Origin: Seongchinamella unica
GTDB lineage: Bacteria; Pseudomonadota; Gammaproteobacteria; Pseudomonadales; Halieaceae
Direction of reading: 5' to 3'
Length of the DNA: 64,000 nt
NCBI RefSeq assembly: GCF_004354085.1
Contig: NZ_SMSE01000001.1
Coordinates: 735,724-799,723, forward strand
In this document: in pieces, positions 45,574 through 56,679 of the stretch
Layout: each line of letters opens with the position of its first letter
Numbering within the stretch: position 1 is the first letter of the stretch
The notes under the pieces: model-generated
What the model was told of the DNA's origin: nothing
Databases searched by the model: none
The model's input: the letters and a program-made list of their open reading frames with translations, nothing else
Position numbers and translations under genes: made by a program

Positions 45574-46631
45574 AGCCCGCCCCCCGGGGCATAGCTGAGT
45601 TCCACCCGGAATAACTGTTCGCCGGGAAAGGTCTGCAGCGTGGCGGTAGCGCCATAGGTCGCCTGCAGGCGCTGCTCCACGTTGACCAGGGCCAGGTGAT
45701 TGCCGCCGGGCTTTCCGCTACCGTCGGGCACCGGGTTTTCCACCTCTGCGTACACACGTTCCCCGTCAAGCCGCAGGGCAATGCGGATGCAGCCACCCTC
45801 GGGCAGCCGGGCGATACCGTGATACACCGCATTTTCCACCAGCGGTTGCAGTATCAGGCTGGGCATGGGTTGTGCCCTTACCCGGTCCGCCACCTGCCAT
45901 TCGACCGCCAGCCGTTCCCCCAGCCGCAACTGTTCAATACCGAGGTACAGTTCGCACAGCCGGATTTCGTCCGCCACCGTGGTCTCGCCCCTGTTTTCCT
46001 TCAGGCTGGCCCGGAACAGTTCCGCCAGGTCCTCCACCGCCTGCTCCGCTGACTGTGGTCGCGACATGATCAAGCTGGCAATGCTGTTGAGGGTATTGAA
46101 GAGGAAATGCGGGCGTATACGCGAGCGCAACGAGTCCAGCCGCGCCAGCAGTTCCAGCTTCTCCTGCCTGCGCAATAGCTGTTGCAGATAGAAATAGCGC
46201 AGGACAATGCCGCCCATCACCAGTGCCACCAGCAGATTGCGCAGCATCCACCATCCCAGGTCGGTGGCCCCGGACAGCCGCGGAAACACCTGCAGGGCGA
46301 TCATACTCGTCCCCGCGGTCACCGCCAGAATCAGGGCCAGGCTTAACAGGGTCGCCAGGGGTAGCTGCAGGCGGCTGAATGGCTTGCGGGTCCAGCACAG
46401 CAACAGGGCAGATACCAGTACTACCCACTGCACGAACAGCGAACAGCGGGCAAACAGGTCCCAGTTGAAGCGCGGTAAATTGCTGGCCCCCAGGCTGAAC
46501 ACCAGCACCAGCAATTCGGCGAGCAGCACCATGACAAAGACCGCGCGCGGTGCGCACAGGTCGGGAATAAAAAACTCCCCGGCGTCCGGTGTTCCCGAAT
46601 CCCGTTCCCGCTCAGCCGGCACAGGCTGCAT
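45570..46631 (-). CDS. algZ: AlgZ/FimS-like membrane histidine kinase
   Basis: 353 residues from the ATG at 46631, chosen because GEFFIPDLCAPRAVF aligns with the AlgZ start; an ATG at 46670 would add 13. Four to six membrane helices (~25-165) are followed by a LytS-type kinase domain with SRIRPHFLFNTLNSIASLI and an ATPase region with LQPLVENAVYHGI. No periplasmic sensor domain is seen. Partner of algR; divergent from argH, with ~100 bp between. Confidence 0.92.
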   Translation of the reverse strand: MQPVPAERERDSGTPDAGEFFIPDLCAPRAVFVMVLLAELLVLVFSLGASNLPRFNWDLFARCSLFVQWVVLVSALLLCWTRKPFSRLQLPLATLLSLALILAVTAGTSMIALQVFPRLSGATDLGWWMLRNLLVALVMGGIVLRYFYLQQLLRRQEKLELLARLDSLRSRIRPHFLFNTLNSIASLIMSRPQSAEQAVEDLAELFRASLKENRGETTVADEIRLCELYLGIEQLRLGERLAVEWQVADRVRAQPMPSLILQPLVENAVYHGIARLPEGGCIRIALRLDGERVYAEVENPVPDGSGKPGGNHLALVNVEQRLQATYGATATLQTFPGEQLFRVELSYAPGGGL

Positions 46632-46734
46632 GGAGGCGCGCTGGTGAATACATAGCTGGTATACTTGCATCCCTTTTTCACCCGGACAAGATAAAAAGTC
46701 ACGCCGGACAGGCTTTTGCACAACAGGACAGAAA

Positions 46735-48135
46735 ATGAGCGAGCAACAGGACACCAGTAAACTCTGGGGAGGGCGCTTCAGTGAAGCCACTGACAGCTTT
46801 GTACAACGGTTTACCGCCTCGGTAAATTTCGACCAGCGCATGGCCGCCGAGGACATCGCCGGCTCTCTGGCGCACGCCGAAATGCTGTGCAAGGTCGGCG
46901 TGCTGAGTGCGGAGGAACTCAGGGAGATCCAGGACGGACTCGCCCGGGTGAGCCAGGAGATCGAGGACGGCAGTTTCCAGTGGTCCATTGAGCTGGAAGA
47001 CGTGCACATGAATATCGAGGCACGGCTCACCGAACTGATTGGCATCACTGGCAAGAAACTGCACACCGGGCGCTCGCGCAATGACCAGGTGGCCACCGAC
47101 ATCCGCCTCTACCTGCGCCGTGCGATCGACCTGATCGGCGCGGAACTGACCCGGCTGCAGGCCGGCACTATCGAGCTCGCCGCTGCCAACACCGACACCA
47201 TCATGCCCGGTTTTACCCACCTGCAGACGGCCCAGCCGGTCACCTTCGGTCACCACCTGCTGGCCTGGAACGAAATGCTGCAGCGCGACTACGGCCGGCT
47301 GATGGACTGCCGGGCGCGGATGAACCAGTCACCGCTGGGTGCCGCTGCCCTGGCGGGCACGACTTATCCCATCGATCGCGCACAAACAGCGCGCGCGCTG
47401 GCCTTCGACAAGCCCACCGAAAACTCCCTCGATTCTGTGTCTGACCGGGACTTTGCCATCGAATTCTGCGCCTTCGCTTCACTGCTGATGACCCACCTGT
47501 CGCGCATGTCCGAGGAACTGGTGATCTGGACCTCGGCGCAGTTCAATTTTATCGAACTGCCAGACCGGTTCTGCACCGGCTCATCCATCATGCCGCAGAA
47601 GAAGAATCCGGACGTGCCGGAACTGGTGCGCGGCAAGGTCGGCAGGGTCAACGGCCACCTGGTTTCACTGCTGACCCTGATGAAGAGCCAGCCTCTGGCT
47701 TACAACAAGGACAACCAGGAAGACAAGGAGCCGCTGTTCGACACCATCGACACCGTGCTGGATTCACTGCGCGCCTTCGCCGACATGGTACCCGCCATCA
47801 GGCCCCGCAAGGAGCAGATGCGGGAGGCGGCACGCTCCGGTTTTTCCACCGCCACCGACCTGGCGGACTACCTGGTGGGCCTGGGACTGCCCTTCCGGGA
47901 TGCCCATGAGGTGGTGGGCAAGGCCGTCGCCCACGGCGTCGAGCATGACCTGGACCTGGCCGAGATGTCACTGGACACCCTGCAGGGATTCTGCACCGAT
48001 ATCGGGGAGGACGTGTTCGAGGTGTTGACGCTGGAGGGATCTGTGAGTGCGAGGGACCACCTGGGCGGTACCGCGCCGGCGCAGGTGGCCGCGGCGGCGA
48101 AACGCGCCACGGCGTTGCTGGCGGAAAGACACTAG
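46735..48135 (+). CDS. argH: Argininosuccinate lyase
   Basis: 466 residues, the standard family length. The lyase signature [12 protein letters not shown] holds the catalytic loop, and [13 protein letters not shown] binds substrate. ArgH releases fumarate and arginine in the last step of arginine synthesis. The start follows ACAGGACAGAAA. It converges with the DUF3187 gene, 1 bp apart. Confidence 0.97.
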   Translation: MSEQQDTSKLWGGRFSEATDSFVQRFTASVNFDQRMAAEDIAGSLAHAEMLCKVGVLSAEELREIQDGLARVSQEIEDGSFQWSIELEDVHMNIEARLTELIGITGKKLHTGRSRNDQVATDIRLYLRRAIDLIGAELTRLQAGTIELAAANTDTIMPGFTHLQTAQPVTFGHHLLAWNEMLQRDYGRLMDCRARMNQSPLGAAALAGTTYPIDRAQTARALAFDKPTENSLDSVSDRDFAIEFCAFASLLMTHLSRMSEELVIWTSAQFNFIELPDRFCTGSSIMPQKKNPDVPELVRGKVGRVNGHLVSLLTLMKSQPLAYNKDNQEDKEPLFDTIDTVLDSLRAFADMVPAIRPRKEQMREAARSGFSTATDLADYLVGLGLPFRDAHEVVGKAVAHGVEHDLDLAEMSLDTLQGFCTDIGEDVFEVLTLEGSVSARDHLGGTAPAQVAAAAKRATALLAERH

Positions 48136-48136
48136 G

Positions 48137-49102
48137 CTACCGCCGCCACCTCACCCCGGCCTGGAACACCACATCCGGCGCGGTCTCTACCTGGATATCC
48201 TCCACCAGGCTGACATCCAGCACCCAGCTTTCGGCAAAGCGCCAGCGGGCGCCCACGCTGAGCATGATCGCCGCGTCGCCGATGCCCTTGATATCACTGT
48301 CGGCCGGCGCAGCGTGGGCATCGACCTGCCCGAGCACAGACCATGACTCGCCGATGCGCCAGTCCAGGCCAAGGCCGGCGAACCACAGGTGCCGTTCCTG
48401 GATAGTTTCAATCAGCTCGCTTTCACCGGCATACAGGTAACCCAGCTGGCCGTGCCAGCGCAGTGGCAGGTCACCGTTATGGTCGCCTGAAAAGCGCAGT
48501 GCGAGATAGGCATCGGCGGCGCCGGAGCCGAGAAATTCGTCCTCATCCCCGGTGGCAAACTTGTAACCGGCAACGACGGCAGCGGCGGAGTTCCTGTCGG
48601 CAAGGAACCGGTAGCTGAGGGACAGGCTGGTGTCGCCGAGGCCCGAGCCGTCCTCCACCAGGGAAAAGTTGTCGGCACCCAGGTAGGTGTAATTCAGCAG
48701 ATCCTGCTCTGCGTCGGAGCGTCCGCCATCAGACATGCCCCAGAAGTCATGCCATTTGTCGATCAGCGAATCCAGGCTGCCACCACTGTGTTCGAGCCAG
48801 GGGACTTCCAGCTGCAAATCCCAGTTATCGCCGAGGGCGTAGCGGGCTTCCAGCGCCAACCGGGAGGTTTCGCCATCCAGGTTGAGGAATTCCCCGGTCT
48901 TTGCCTCCACCACGTAGTGGCTGGCGATACTGCCGTGCAGAGCGAGGTCGAACTGGCCGGCGGGTGAAATATCGGCGCTGCGCTGGGCGGGAAGCCCCAG
49001 CAGGCCCGCTACCGGGCTCAGGTTCCTGACGTACAGCGGCTCCGCTGCCAGGGCACCCTGAGCCCCTGCCAACAGCGCCGGCAACACCCACTTCAAAGCC
49101 AT
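48137..49102 (-). CDS. DUF3187 outer-membrane beta-barrel-like protein
   Basis: 321 residues with a cleavable signal peptide (MALKWVLPALLAGAQGALAA). The rest is alternating polar/aromatic strands ending in FQAGVRWRR, as in small outer-membrane barrels, and resembles the DUF3187 family. The ATG overlaps the cyaY stop by 10 bases. Function unknown. Confidence 0.85.
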   Translation of the reverse strand: MALKWVLPALLAGAQGALAAEPLYVRNLSPVAGLLGLPAQRSADISPAGQFDLALHGSIASHYVVEAKTGEFLNLDGETSRLALEARYALGDNWDLQLEVPWLEHSGGSLDSLIDKWHDFWGMSDGGRSDAEQDLLNYTYLGADNFSLVEDGSGLGDTSLSLSYRFLADRNSAAAVVAGYKFATGDEDEFLGSGAADAYLALRFSGDHNGDLPLRWHGQLGYLYAGESELIETIQERHLWFAGLGLDWRIGESWSVLGQVDAHAAPADSDIKGIGDAAIMLSVGARWRFAESWVLDVSLVEDIQVETAPDVVFQAGVRWRR

Positions 49103-49416
49103 TGAAAATCGATGTCCCCCTGGGATCTCATCTGCTCCACCACGAAGGGCCGGAACAGACTGCCGTCGCGGGTATTGCGCCAGTCCCCCGCTGCGGGGTC
49201 GTACTCGTAATGGAAGCCGCCGGCGCGAGCGGCGAACCAGAGCTGGCGCACCGGCGGCTGCCGGCTGAATACCATGGTGGTGCCATTCTCGAACTTCACG
49301 GTCAGGACACCGCCCCCTGCCTCGTAGTCGAGGTCACTGTCGACCTCATCCAGGGCCAGTTCCACCGCCTCGAAGGTCTGGTCAACCAGCTCGCCATATT
49401 CTGCTTCAGAAATCAC
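49093..49416 (-). CDS. cyaY: Frataxin-like iron-sulfur protein CyaY
   Basis: 107 residues from a GTG at 49416 (E. coli CyaY 106). The start is acidic (EAEYGELVDQTFEAVELALDE), as expected for iron binding, and GGVLTVKFENGTTMVFSRQ and QLWFAARAGGFHYEYD match the core. CyaY binds iron and modulates IscS-dependent Fe-S assembly. It is divergent from lptM, as in E. coli. Confidence 0.94.
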   Translation of the reverse strand: MISEAEYGELVDQTFEAVELALDEVDSDLDYEAGGGVLTVKFENGTTMVFSRQPPVRQLWFAARAGGFHYEYDPAAGDWRNTRDGSLFRPFVVEQMRSQGDIDFQWL

Positions 49417-49517
49417 GTCATACCATCCAGATTGTGCGTTGCGCACATGATACGGGCTGCTCGCACCGCTTACTACCGGCAGGTATAATCGCTGCTTTTG
49501 CACTTCGGGAACATCCC

Positions 49518-49667
49518 ATGCGCTATCTCGCTGCATTGACACTGCTGGTCCTGCTGGGCGGCTGTGGCCAGACCGGCCCCCTTTACCTGCCCGACGAGGC
49601 ACCGGAACCAGGGGCTCACGGCAACGCCAGTGACAACAGCGAAGAGCCAACTCCCGACGGCATGTAA
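49518..49667 (+). CDS. lptM: LptM (YifL) small lipoprotein
   Basis: 49 residues. A lipoprotein signal MRYLAALTLLVLLGGC is followed by GQTGPLYLPDE, the hallmark of LptM. In E. coli it binds LptD and helps its maturation. It precedes lysA by 16 bp. Confidence 0.92.
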   Translation: MRYLAALTLLVLLGGCGQTGPLYLPDEAPEPGAHGNASDNSEEPTPDGM

Positions 49668-49683
49668 ACCAAAGAGACCTTCA

Positions 49684-50934
49684 ATGGATTATTTCCCCTA
49701 TCGGGACGGCGAACTTCACGCCGAGGGCACCCCCGTCAGCAAAATTGCCGAGCGCCATGGCACGCCTTGCTATGTCTATTCCCGCGGCGCCCTGGAGGCA
49801 TCCTTCAGGGAGTACCAGGACGCCCTGGCCGGGTGTGAACACCTGATCTGCTACGCGGTAAAAGCAAACTCCAACCTGGCGGTGCTCGACACGCTCGCTC
49901 GACTTGGGGCCGGTTTCGATATCGTCTCGCTGGGCGAACTGGAACGGGTTATCGCCGCCGGTGGCGACCCGGGCAAAGTGGTATTTTCCGGGGTCGGCAA
50001 GAAGCCCCTGGAAATGGCCCGGGCACTGGAGCTGGACATCGCCTGTTTCAACCTGGAATCGGCGGCGGAGCTGGAAGTGCTGGCCGGGGTGGCCGCGCAA
50101 CTGGCCAAAACAGCCCGGGTATCGGTGCGGGTCAACCCGGATGTCGATGCCAACACCCATCCGTACATCTCCACCGGGCTCAAGGAAAACAAGTTCGGTG
50201 TCACCATGGATGAAGCCATGGCGGTCTACCAACGAGCCGCAGAGCTGCCATTTATCGAGGTGGTGGGCGTGGATTGCCATATCGGCTCCCAGCTGACCCA
50301 GATCAGTCCCTTCATCGACGCCCTCAAGCGCCTGCTGGCACTGGTGGACGACCTGGCGGACCAGGGCATCGTGCTGCATCACCTGGACCTCGGCGGCGGC
50401 CTCGGTGTCTGCTACAGGGACGAACAGCCGCCATCGATCGGCGACTACATTGCCGCAGTGCGCGCAGAGCTGGGCGAGCGACCGCTCACCCTGGTGTTTG
50501 AGCCCGGGCGCTCAATCGCCGCCAATGCCGGCCTGCTCCTGACCCGGGTGGAGTACCTGAAGCGGACCCCGGAACACAACTTTGCCCTGGTGGACGCGGC
50601 CATGAACGACATGCTTCGCCCGGCCCTGTACCAGGCCTGGCTGGATATTCGCAACGCCCGCCAGCAGGCCAGCGCGGCCACTGAATGCTGGGAAGTGGTT
50701 GGCCCGGTCTGCGAAACCGGTGACTTTCTCGGCAAGCAGCGGGAGCTGAGTATCGAGCAGGGCGACCTGCTGGCGCTGTCGGGCGCCGGCGCCTATGGCT
50801 TCACCATGAGCTCCAATTACAACAGCCGGCCCCGTGCCGCCGAAGTCATGGTAGATGGCGATTCGGTGCACCTGGTGCGGGAGCGGGAGACCCTGGCTGA
50901 TATCATGCGCGGTGAGCACCGCCTGCCGGACTGA
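49684..50934 (+). CDS. lysA: Diaminopimelate decarboxylase
   Basis: 416 residues from the ATG at 49684. PLP is expected on K60 (CYAVKANSN); [15 protein letters not shown] and CETGDFL are family motifs. It decarboxylates meso-diaminopimelate to lysine. It is directly followed by dapF, which makes its substrate. Confidence 0.96.
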   Translation: MDYFPYRDGELHAEGTPVSKIAERHGTPCYVYSRGALEASFREYQDALAGCEHLICYAVKANSNLAVLDTLARLGAGFDIVSLGELERVIAAGGDPGKVVFSGVGKKPLEMARALELDIACFNLESAAELEVLAGVAAQLAKTARVSVRVNPDVDANTHPYISTGLKENKFGVTMDEAMAVYQRAAELPFIEVVGVDCHIGSQLTQISPFIDALKRLLALVDDLADQGIVLHHLDLGGGLGVCYRDEQPPSIGDYIAAVRAELGERPLTLVFEPGRSIAANAGLLLTRVEYLKRTPEHNFALVDAAMNDMLRPALYQAWLDIRNARQQASAATECWEVVGPVCETGDFLGKQRELSIEQGDLLALSGAGAYGFTMSSNYNSRPRAAEVMVDGDSVHLVRERETLADIMRGEHRLPD

Positions 50935-50936
50935 CC

Positions 50937-51767
50937 ATGCTACTGAAATTCACCAAAATGCACGGCGCGGGCAATGACTTTGTCGTTATCGACCTGATCA
51001 GCCAGCACTGCAAGCTACGCCCCCGGGACATCCGCAAACTGGCGGACCGCCGCTTTGGTGTCGGTTGCGACCAGGTGCTGGTGGTGGAGCCACCGGGCAG
51101 CCCCGACGTGGATTTCCGCTACCGGATCTACAACGCCGATGGCGGCGAGGTTGAGCAGTGCGGCAATGGCGCGCGCTGTTTCGCCCGCTTTGTGCGCGAC
51201 AAAAAGCTGACCAACAAGCGGGTGATTTCGGTGCAAACCGCCGCCGGGGTCATCGAACTGCGGGTGCGCGACAACCACCGTGTTGAGGTCAATATGGGCG
51301 CTCCAACACTGGACCCGCAGCAGATCCCCTTCGACGCAGAACAGCAGGCCGCCAGCTACACGCTGGATGTCGGCGACCAGACCATCGAACTGGGTGCGGT
51401 ATCCATGGGCAACCCCCACGCCGTCACTCTGGTGGAGGACGTGGCAGCGGTGGATATGGCGCGCCTGGGTCCATTGCTGGAAAACCACCCGCGTTTCCCC
51501 CAGCGGGTCAACGCAGGCTTTATGGAGCTGGTATCGGACACCGAGATTCGTCTCCGGGTTTTCGAACGGGGCGTCGGCGAGACCCTGGCCTGCGGCACTG
51601 GCGCCTGCGCCGCGGTTGTGTACGGATTAAGCCGTGGCTGGCTGCGCGATACCGTGACAGTTAATCTTCCGGGCGGTAAGCTGTCCATATCATGGGCCGG
51701 CCCGGGCCAACCCGTGATAATGACCGGCCCCACCGCATCGGTGTTCGAGGGCACGATAAGAATCTGA
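50937..51767 (+). CDS. dapF: Diaminopimelate epimerase
   Basis: 276 residues. The two catalytic cysteines are C75 (EQCGNGARC) and C219 (LACGTGAC). It converts LL- to meso-diaminopimelate for lysine and peptidoglycan. It starts 2 bp after lysA. Confidence 0.97.
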   Translation: MLLKFTKMHGAGNDFVVIDLISQHCKLRPRDIRKLADRRFGVGCDQVLVVEPPGSPDVDFRYRIYNADGGEVEQCGNGARCFARFVRDKKLTNKRVISVQTAAGVIELRVRDNHRVEVNMGAPTLDPQQIPFDAEQQAASYTLDVGDQTIELGAVSMGNPHAVTLVEDVAAVDMARLGPLLENHPRFPQRVNAGFMELVSDTEIRLRVFERGVGETLACGTGACAAVVYGLSRGWLRDTVTVNLPGGKLSISWAGPGQPVIMTGPTASVFEGTIRI

Positions 51768-51832
51768 GGCGCCACCCGCCTCCATCGAAGGCTCGCCGGG
51801 CGCAGCCTCCGGCAGACCAGGGGAGATACATC

Positions 51833-52519
51833 ATGTCCAACGACCAGGCCGAGGCGATTGCCACTGTTCCAGAGCTCAGCGAAGAGCAGGTGCGCGACTA
51901 CCTCAAGCAGAACGGCGATTTTCTGCAGCGCAATCCGGATATGCTGGATCACCTGCATATCTCCCACGCCTCCGGAAGTGCCATATCACTGGTGGAGAAG
52001 CAGGTCAGCGTATTGCGCGAGCGCAATATCGACATGCGTCACCGGCTCAACACCCTCACCGCCAATGCCCGTGACAACGACCTGCTCTATGAGCAGACCC
52101 GCCAGTTGATCCTGGCCCTGCTCGAGGCCCGCAGTGTCGACGCGCTGTACACAGCCTTCATGGACGCGATGAAAAACAGGTTCAAGGTCGATTACGCCAG
52201 CATGATCCTGTTTGGTGAAGCCACCGATGAAGGCCAGTGCCGGATGGAGTCGGCGGAAAAGGCCAGGATCGAGATAGGCGCCCTGCTCAAGGGCCGCAAA
52301 CCGGTCTGTGGCGTACTGCGCAAGGACGAGCTCGCCTTCCTGTTTCCCGATGCCGGAGAGGTGGGATCGGCGGCGCTGGTGGCTCTGACCCATGGCGAGG
52401 AACTGGGCCTGATTGCCGTGGGCAGCGCAGACGCCAATCGCTACAGCGGCAATATGGGCACCCTGTTCCTCACCCATGTCGCCGATGTCATCGTTCGTCT
52501 CCTGCCGCGTCTCGGGTAG
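51833..52519 (+). CDS. DUF484 family protein (YigA-like)
   Basis: 228 residues from the ATG at 51833 (GGGGAGA upstream). The N-terminal half has VRDYLKQNGDFLQRNPDML and a coiled coil; the C-terminal half is GAF-like. It always sits between dapF and xerC in gammaproteobacteria, as here. Function unknown. Confidence 0.93.
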   Translation: MSNDQAEAIATVPELSEEQVRDYLKQNGDFLQRNPDMLDHLHISHASGSAISLVEKQVSVLRERNIDMRHRLNTLTANARDNDLLYEQTRQLILALLEARSVDALYTAFMDAMKNRFKVDYASMILFGEATDEGQCRMESAEKARIEIGALLKGRKPVCGVLRKDELAFLFPDAGEVGSAALVALTHGEELGLIAVGSADANRYSGNMGTLFLTHVADVIVRLLPRLG

Positions 52520-52525
52520 GCTGAT

Positions 52526-53440
52526 GTGAGCACCACCCTGGCGAACGAATGCGCAGAGTTTATCGACTACCTGCGCGACGTACGCCAGCTATCGCCCCAT
52601 ACCCTGGAAAATTACCGCCGGGATCTCGCCTCGCTGCAGCGCTACAGCGAGGCCAACAACCGACCACAGGCCCGCGACCTGGATGAGGCGGATATTCGTG
52701 CCTGGGCAAGCCAGCTGCACCGCCGCGGCCTGGCCGGGAGCAGTATCCAGCGCAGTCTGTCGGCCGCTCGCTCCTTTTTCAACTATCTGGGCCGGATTAA
52801 TGGCCATCCTCGCAATCCCGCCGCCAGCGTGCAGGCCCCGCGCAAACCGCGCAAATTACCCCGTACCCTCGACGCGGACCAGGTCGACCGCTACCTGGAC
52901 TTTGCAGGCGGCGGCCCCACCGTATTGCGCGATCGGGCCATGGCGGAACTGTTCTACTCCTCCGGCCTGCGCCTGGCAGAACTGGGATCGGTGAATATTG
53001 ACGATATTGACCACGGCGCCCGGCTGTTGACCGTCACCGGCAAGGGCAACAAGACCCGCACGGTGCCCGTGGGCGCCACTGCCCTGGAAGCCATAGACCA
53101 GTGGCTGGCGGTACGACCGCAAACCGCCGCCGACGACGACTCGGCAAAGGCGCTGTTTACCAGCAACCGCGGGCAGCGCATCAGCAGGCGCAACATACAG
53201 GCCCGCCTGAAACTGCAGGGACGCAAGTCAGGCATGCACCAGGACGTGCACCCACATATGCTGCGTCACTCCTTCGCCAGCCACATGCTGGAGTCCTCGG
53301 GCGATTTGAGAGCAGTGCAGGAATTGCTGGGGCACGCCAATATCTCCACCACCCAGATCTACACTCACCTGGATTTCCAGCACCTGGCCAGGGTGTACGA
53401 TGCTGCCCACCCCCGGGCCAAGCGACGCAAACGCGACTGA
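52526..53440 (+). CDS. xerC: Tyrosine recombinase XerC
   Basis: 304 residues from a GTG at 52526. All catalytic residues are visible: R149, K173, H244, R247, H270 and nucleophile Y279. XerC with XerD resolves chromosome dimers at dif. Its place between DUF484 and yigB marks it as the chromosomal XerC rather than a mobile integrase. Confidence 0.96.
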   Translation: MSTTLANECAEFIDYLRDVRQLSPHTLENYRRDLASLQRYSEANNRPQARDLDEADIRAWASQLHRRGLAGSSIQRSLSAARSFFNYLGRINGHPRNPAASVQAPRKPRKLPRTLDADQVDRYLDFAGGGPTVLRDRAMAELFYSSGLRLAELGSVNIDDIDHGARLLTVTGKGNKTRTVPVGATALEAIDQWLAVRPQTAADDDSAKALFTSNRGQRISRRNIQARLKLQGRKSGMHQDVHPHMLRHSFASHMLESSGDLRAVQELLGHANISTTQIYTHLDFQHLARVYDAAHPRAKRRKRD

Positions 53441-53441
53441 G

Positions 53442-54149
53442 ATGGGCATCAAGGTCATTACCTTCGATCTGGACAACACCCTCTGGGATGTGGATCCGGC
53501 ACTCATCCGCGCCGAGGAAGCCCAGCGCCGCTGGTTGCTGGAGCACCGCCCGGGGGCGATTGAAAACTACGACCACGATGCCCTGTGGGAATTCAAGAAG
53601 TCCGTATGGAAGCGCCATCCGCAGCTACTGCACAATGTCAGCGCCATGCGCCGGCAGATGCTGCTGGAGTTGCAGTTGGCCGCTGGCTACTCGCAGGCCC
53701 AGGCGCAATCCGGCGCCGAGCAGGCCTTTGACGTGTTTCTCAACGAGCGCCACCGGGTGGAGCTTTACGAACAGGCCCTGGATGTGCTGCAGCAGTTGGC
53801 GGAAGAATTCAGCATCGGCGCATTGACCAACGGCAATGCCGATATCTACAAGACCGATGCCGGGGAATACTTCGACTTCGCCTTCCTGGCCGAGGATTTC
53901 GGAGCCAGCAAACCGGCGCCGGACATGTTTCACGCTGCCATGGAAAAATCCGGCGCGGCGGCGCACGAGATCGTCCATGTCGGCGACAACCCCGAGCACG
54001 ACATCAGGGGCGCACTCGAGGTGGGTATGTACACGGTGTGGATCAACCTGAAACGGGAACCGTGGCCCGGCGGCCCGCCGGCCCATCGGGAAGTCACCGA
54101 GCTGGTCCAGCTCCCTGATGCTATTGCCGCAATCCGCGCATTACCCTGA
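53442..54149 (+). CDS. yigB: HAD-superfamily phosphatase (YigB-like)
   Basis: 235 residues from the ATG at 53442. HAD motifs: I FDLDNTLWD, II LTNGN, III K in GASKPAPDMF, IV GDNPEHDI. YigB dephosphorylates 5-amino-6-(5-phospho-D-ribitylamino)uracil in riboflavin synthesis and other phosphosugars. It is the last gene of the conserved block, 1 bp after xerC. Confidence 0.9.
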   Translation: MGIKVITFDLDNTLWDVDPALIRAEEAQRRWLLEHRPGAIENYDHDALWEFKKSVWKRHPQLLHNVSAMRRQMLLELQLAAGYSQAQAQSGAEQAFDVFLNERHRVELYEQALDVLQQLAEEFSIGALTNGNADIYKTDAGEYFDFAFLAEDFGASKPAPDMFHAAMEKSGAAAHEIVHVGDNPEHDIRGALEVGMYTVWINLKREPWPGGPPAHREVTELVQLPDAIAAIRALP

Positions 54150-54164
54150 GGCATGCAGCCACAT

Positions 54165-54193
54165 TTGACAGCCTCCGGGGGCTGCTCTAACGT
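54165..54193 (+). promoter_or_regulatory. Sigma-70-type promoter before the lipoprotein gene
   Basis: TTGACA at 54165-54170 and TAACGT at 54188-54193 with a 17-bp spacer, ~50 bp upstream of the ATG at 54246. The -35 is perfect; the -10 is moderate. Confidence 0.5.
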
Positions 54194-54245
54194 GACTGGC
54201 TACATTTTGCACCATCGAGCCCGGCCAACGCCGGCGTGGAGGCCC

Positions 54246-55576
<1,331 letters not shown>

Positions 55577-55629
55577 CTAATCATAGGGGCATTTCAACCA
55601 AGAGTAAATTCGGGGGCAAACGAAGGGCG

Positions 55630-56679
55630 CTACTGCGGAGGCATGACCCTGTCTCCCGGGGCGAGCCCGGAGATCACCTCTACCATGCCTTCACCTGCCG
55701 GTTGCCCCAGGCGTACGAAGCGCCGGACCACCCCCGCCTCGCCGGCGACCCAGACCACATTCAACTGGCCCACTTCGGCCACCCGCTCCGCGGGCACCAG
55801 CATACGACTGCGCTCGCCGGCAGGTACCTGCACCCGGGCGTACATCCCCGGCAGCAGGTCGCGCTCCGCGGGCAACATAACCTTGATCAGGAAACTCCTG
55901 GCTCCGGGGTCGGCAGCGGGAACGATTTCCTCAATGATGGCGTCATAGGACTTTTCCACCGCCGGTACATCCACCCGCAGCACCTGCCCGGTCTGCAGCG
56001 ACAGCGCGAGCTGCTCGCGCACCCGGGCCTCCACCCACAGGGAAAACGGATTGTAGAGAGACAGTAACTTGCTACCCGGTGAAGCCGTATCGCCGGGTTC
56101 GGCAAAGCGATCGACGACCCTCCCGGCGATGGGCGAGCGAATCTCGCTGAAGCGGACCGCCGTCTGCGCTTCCTCCAGTGCCTGGCGCGCCGAGGACAGG
56201 TCGGCCTCCAGTGACGCGGCGTCGGCACTGGCGGCATCGCGGTCGGCGACCGCTATCAGCCCGCGCTGGTGCAGTTCCTGTGCACGCTTCAGGTTCTGGC
56301 GGGCCTCGTTAAGCCGCGCCTCTACCGAGCGCACCTGGTCCTCCGCCTGCCGGGCCCGGGCCTCCAGGTCACTTTTTTCCAGCTCCAGCAGTAGCTGGCC
56401 CTGTTCCACGTAGTCGCCGGCGCGAACATTGATCCGGATGATGCGTGCCAGCAGCCGGGAAGAAATGATCGTCGTCTCCCGGGCTTCAACGGAGGCGGGC
56501 AGGCTTTCACTGACGGGGCCCCGGACCACTGTCACCGCGACTGCGGCGGCGTCATCTATCGACGCCGGTGGCGCCAGGTCCGGTTCGATTTTGTCACTGA
56601 AATAACCGGCCATCAGTGCCACCAATAACAGCAGGCCGACAATCGCCACCACCGGCAGCAACAGTTTTTTCATGGTCAC
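55630..56679 (-). CDS. RND efflux periplasmic adaptor (membrane fusion protein)
   Basis: 349 residues. A membrane anchor (MKKLLLPVVAIVGLLLLVALMAGYF), a lipoyl domain, a coiled-coil hairpin (~100-170) and beta-barrel domains fit the HlyD_D23/AcrA-type adaptor. It overlaps the RND gene by 4 bases. Substrate unknown. Confidence 0.93.
   Translation of the reverse strand: MTMKKLLLPVVAIVGLLLLVALMAGYFSDKIEPDLAPPASIDDAAAVAVTVVRGPVSESLPASVEARETTIISSRLLARIIRINVRAGDYVEQGQLLLELEKSDLEARARQAEDQVRSVEARLNEARQNLKRAQELHQRGLIAVADRDAASADAASLEADLSSARQALEEAQTAVRFSEIRSPIAGRVVDRFAEPGDTASPGSKLLSLYNPFSLWVEARVREQLALSLQTGQVLRVDVPAVEKSYDAIIEEIVPAADPGARSFLIKVMLPAERDLLPGMYARVQVPAGERSRMLVPAERVAEVGQLNVVWVAGEAGVVRRFVRLGQPAGEGMVEVISGLAPGDRVMPPQ

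Noticed and set aside
52526-53440. Tyrosine recombinase as a mobile-element integrase
   Set aside because: Conserved dapF-DUF484-xerC-yigB context identifies the housekeeping XerC.
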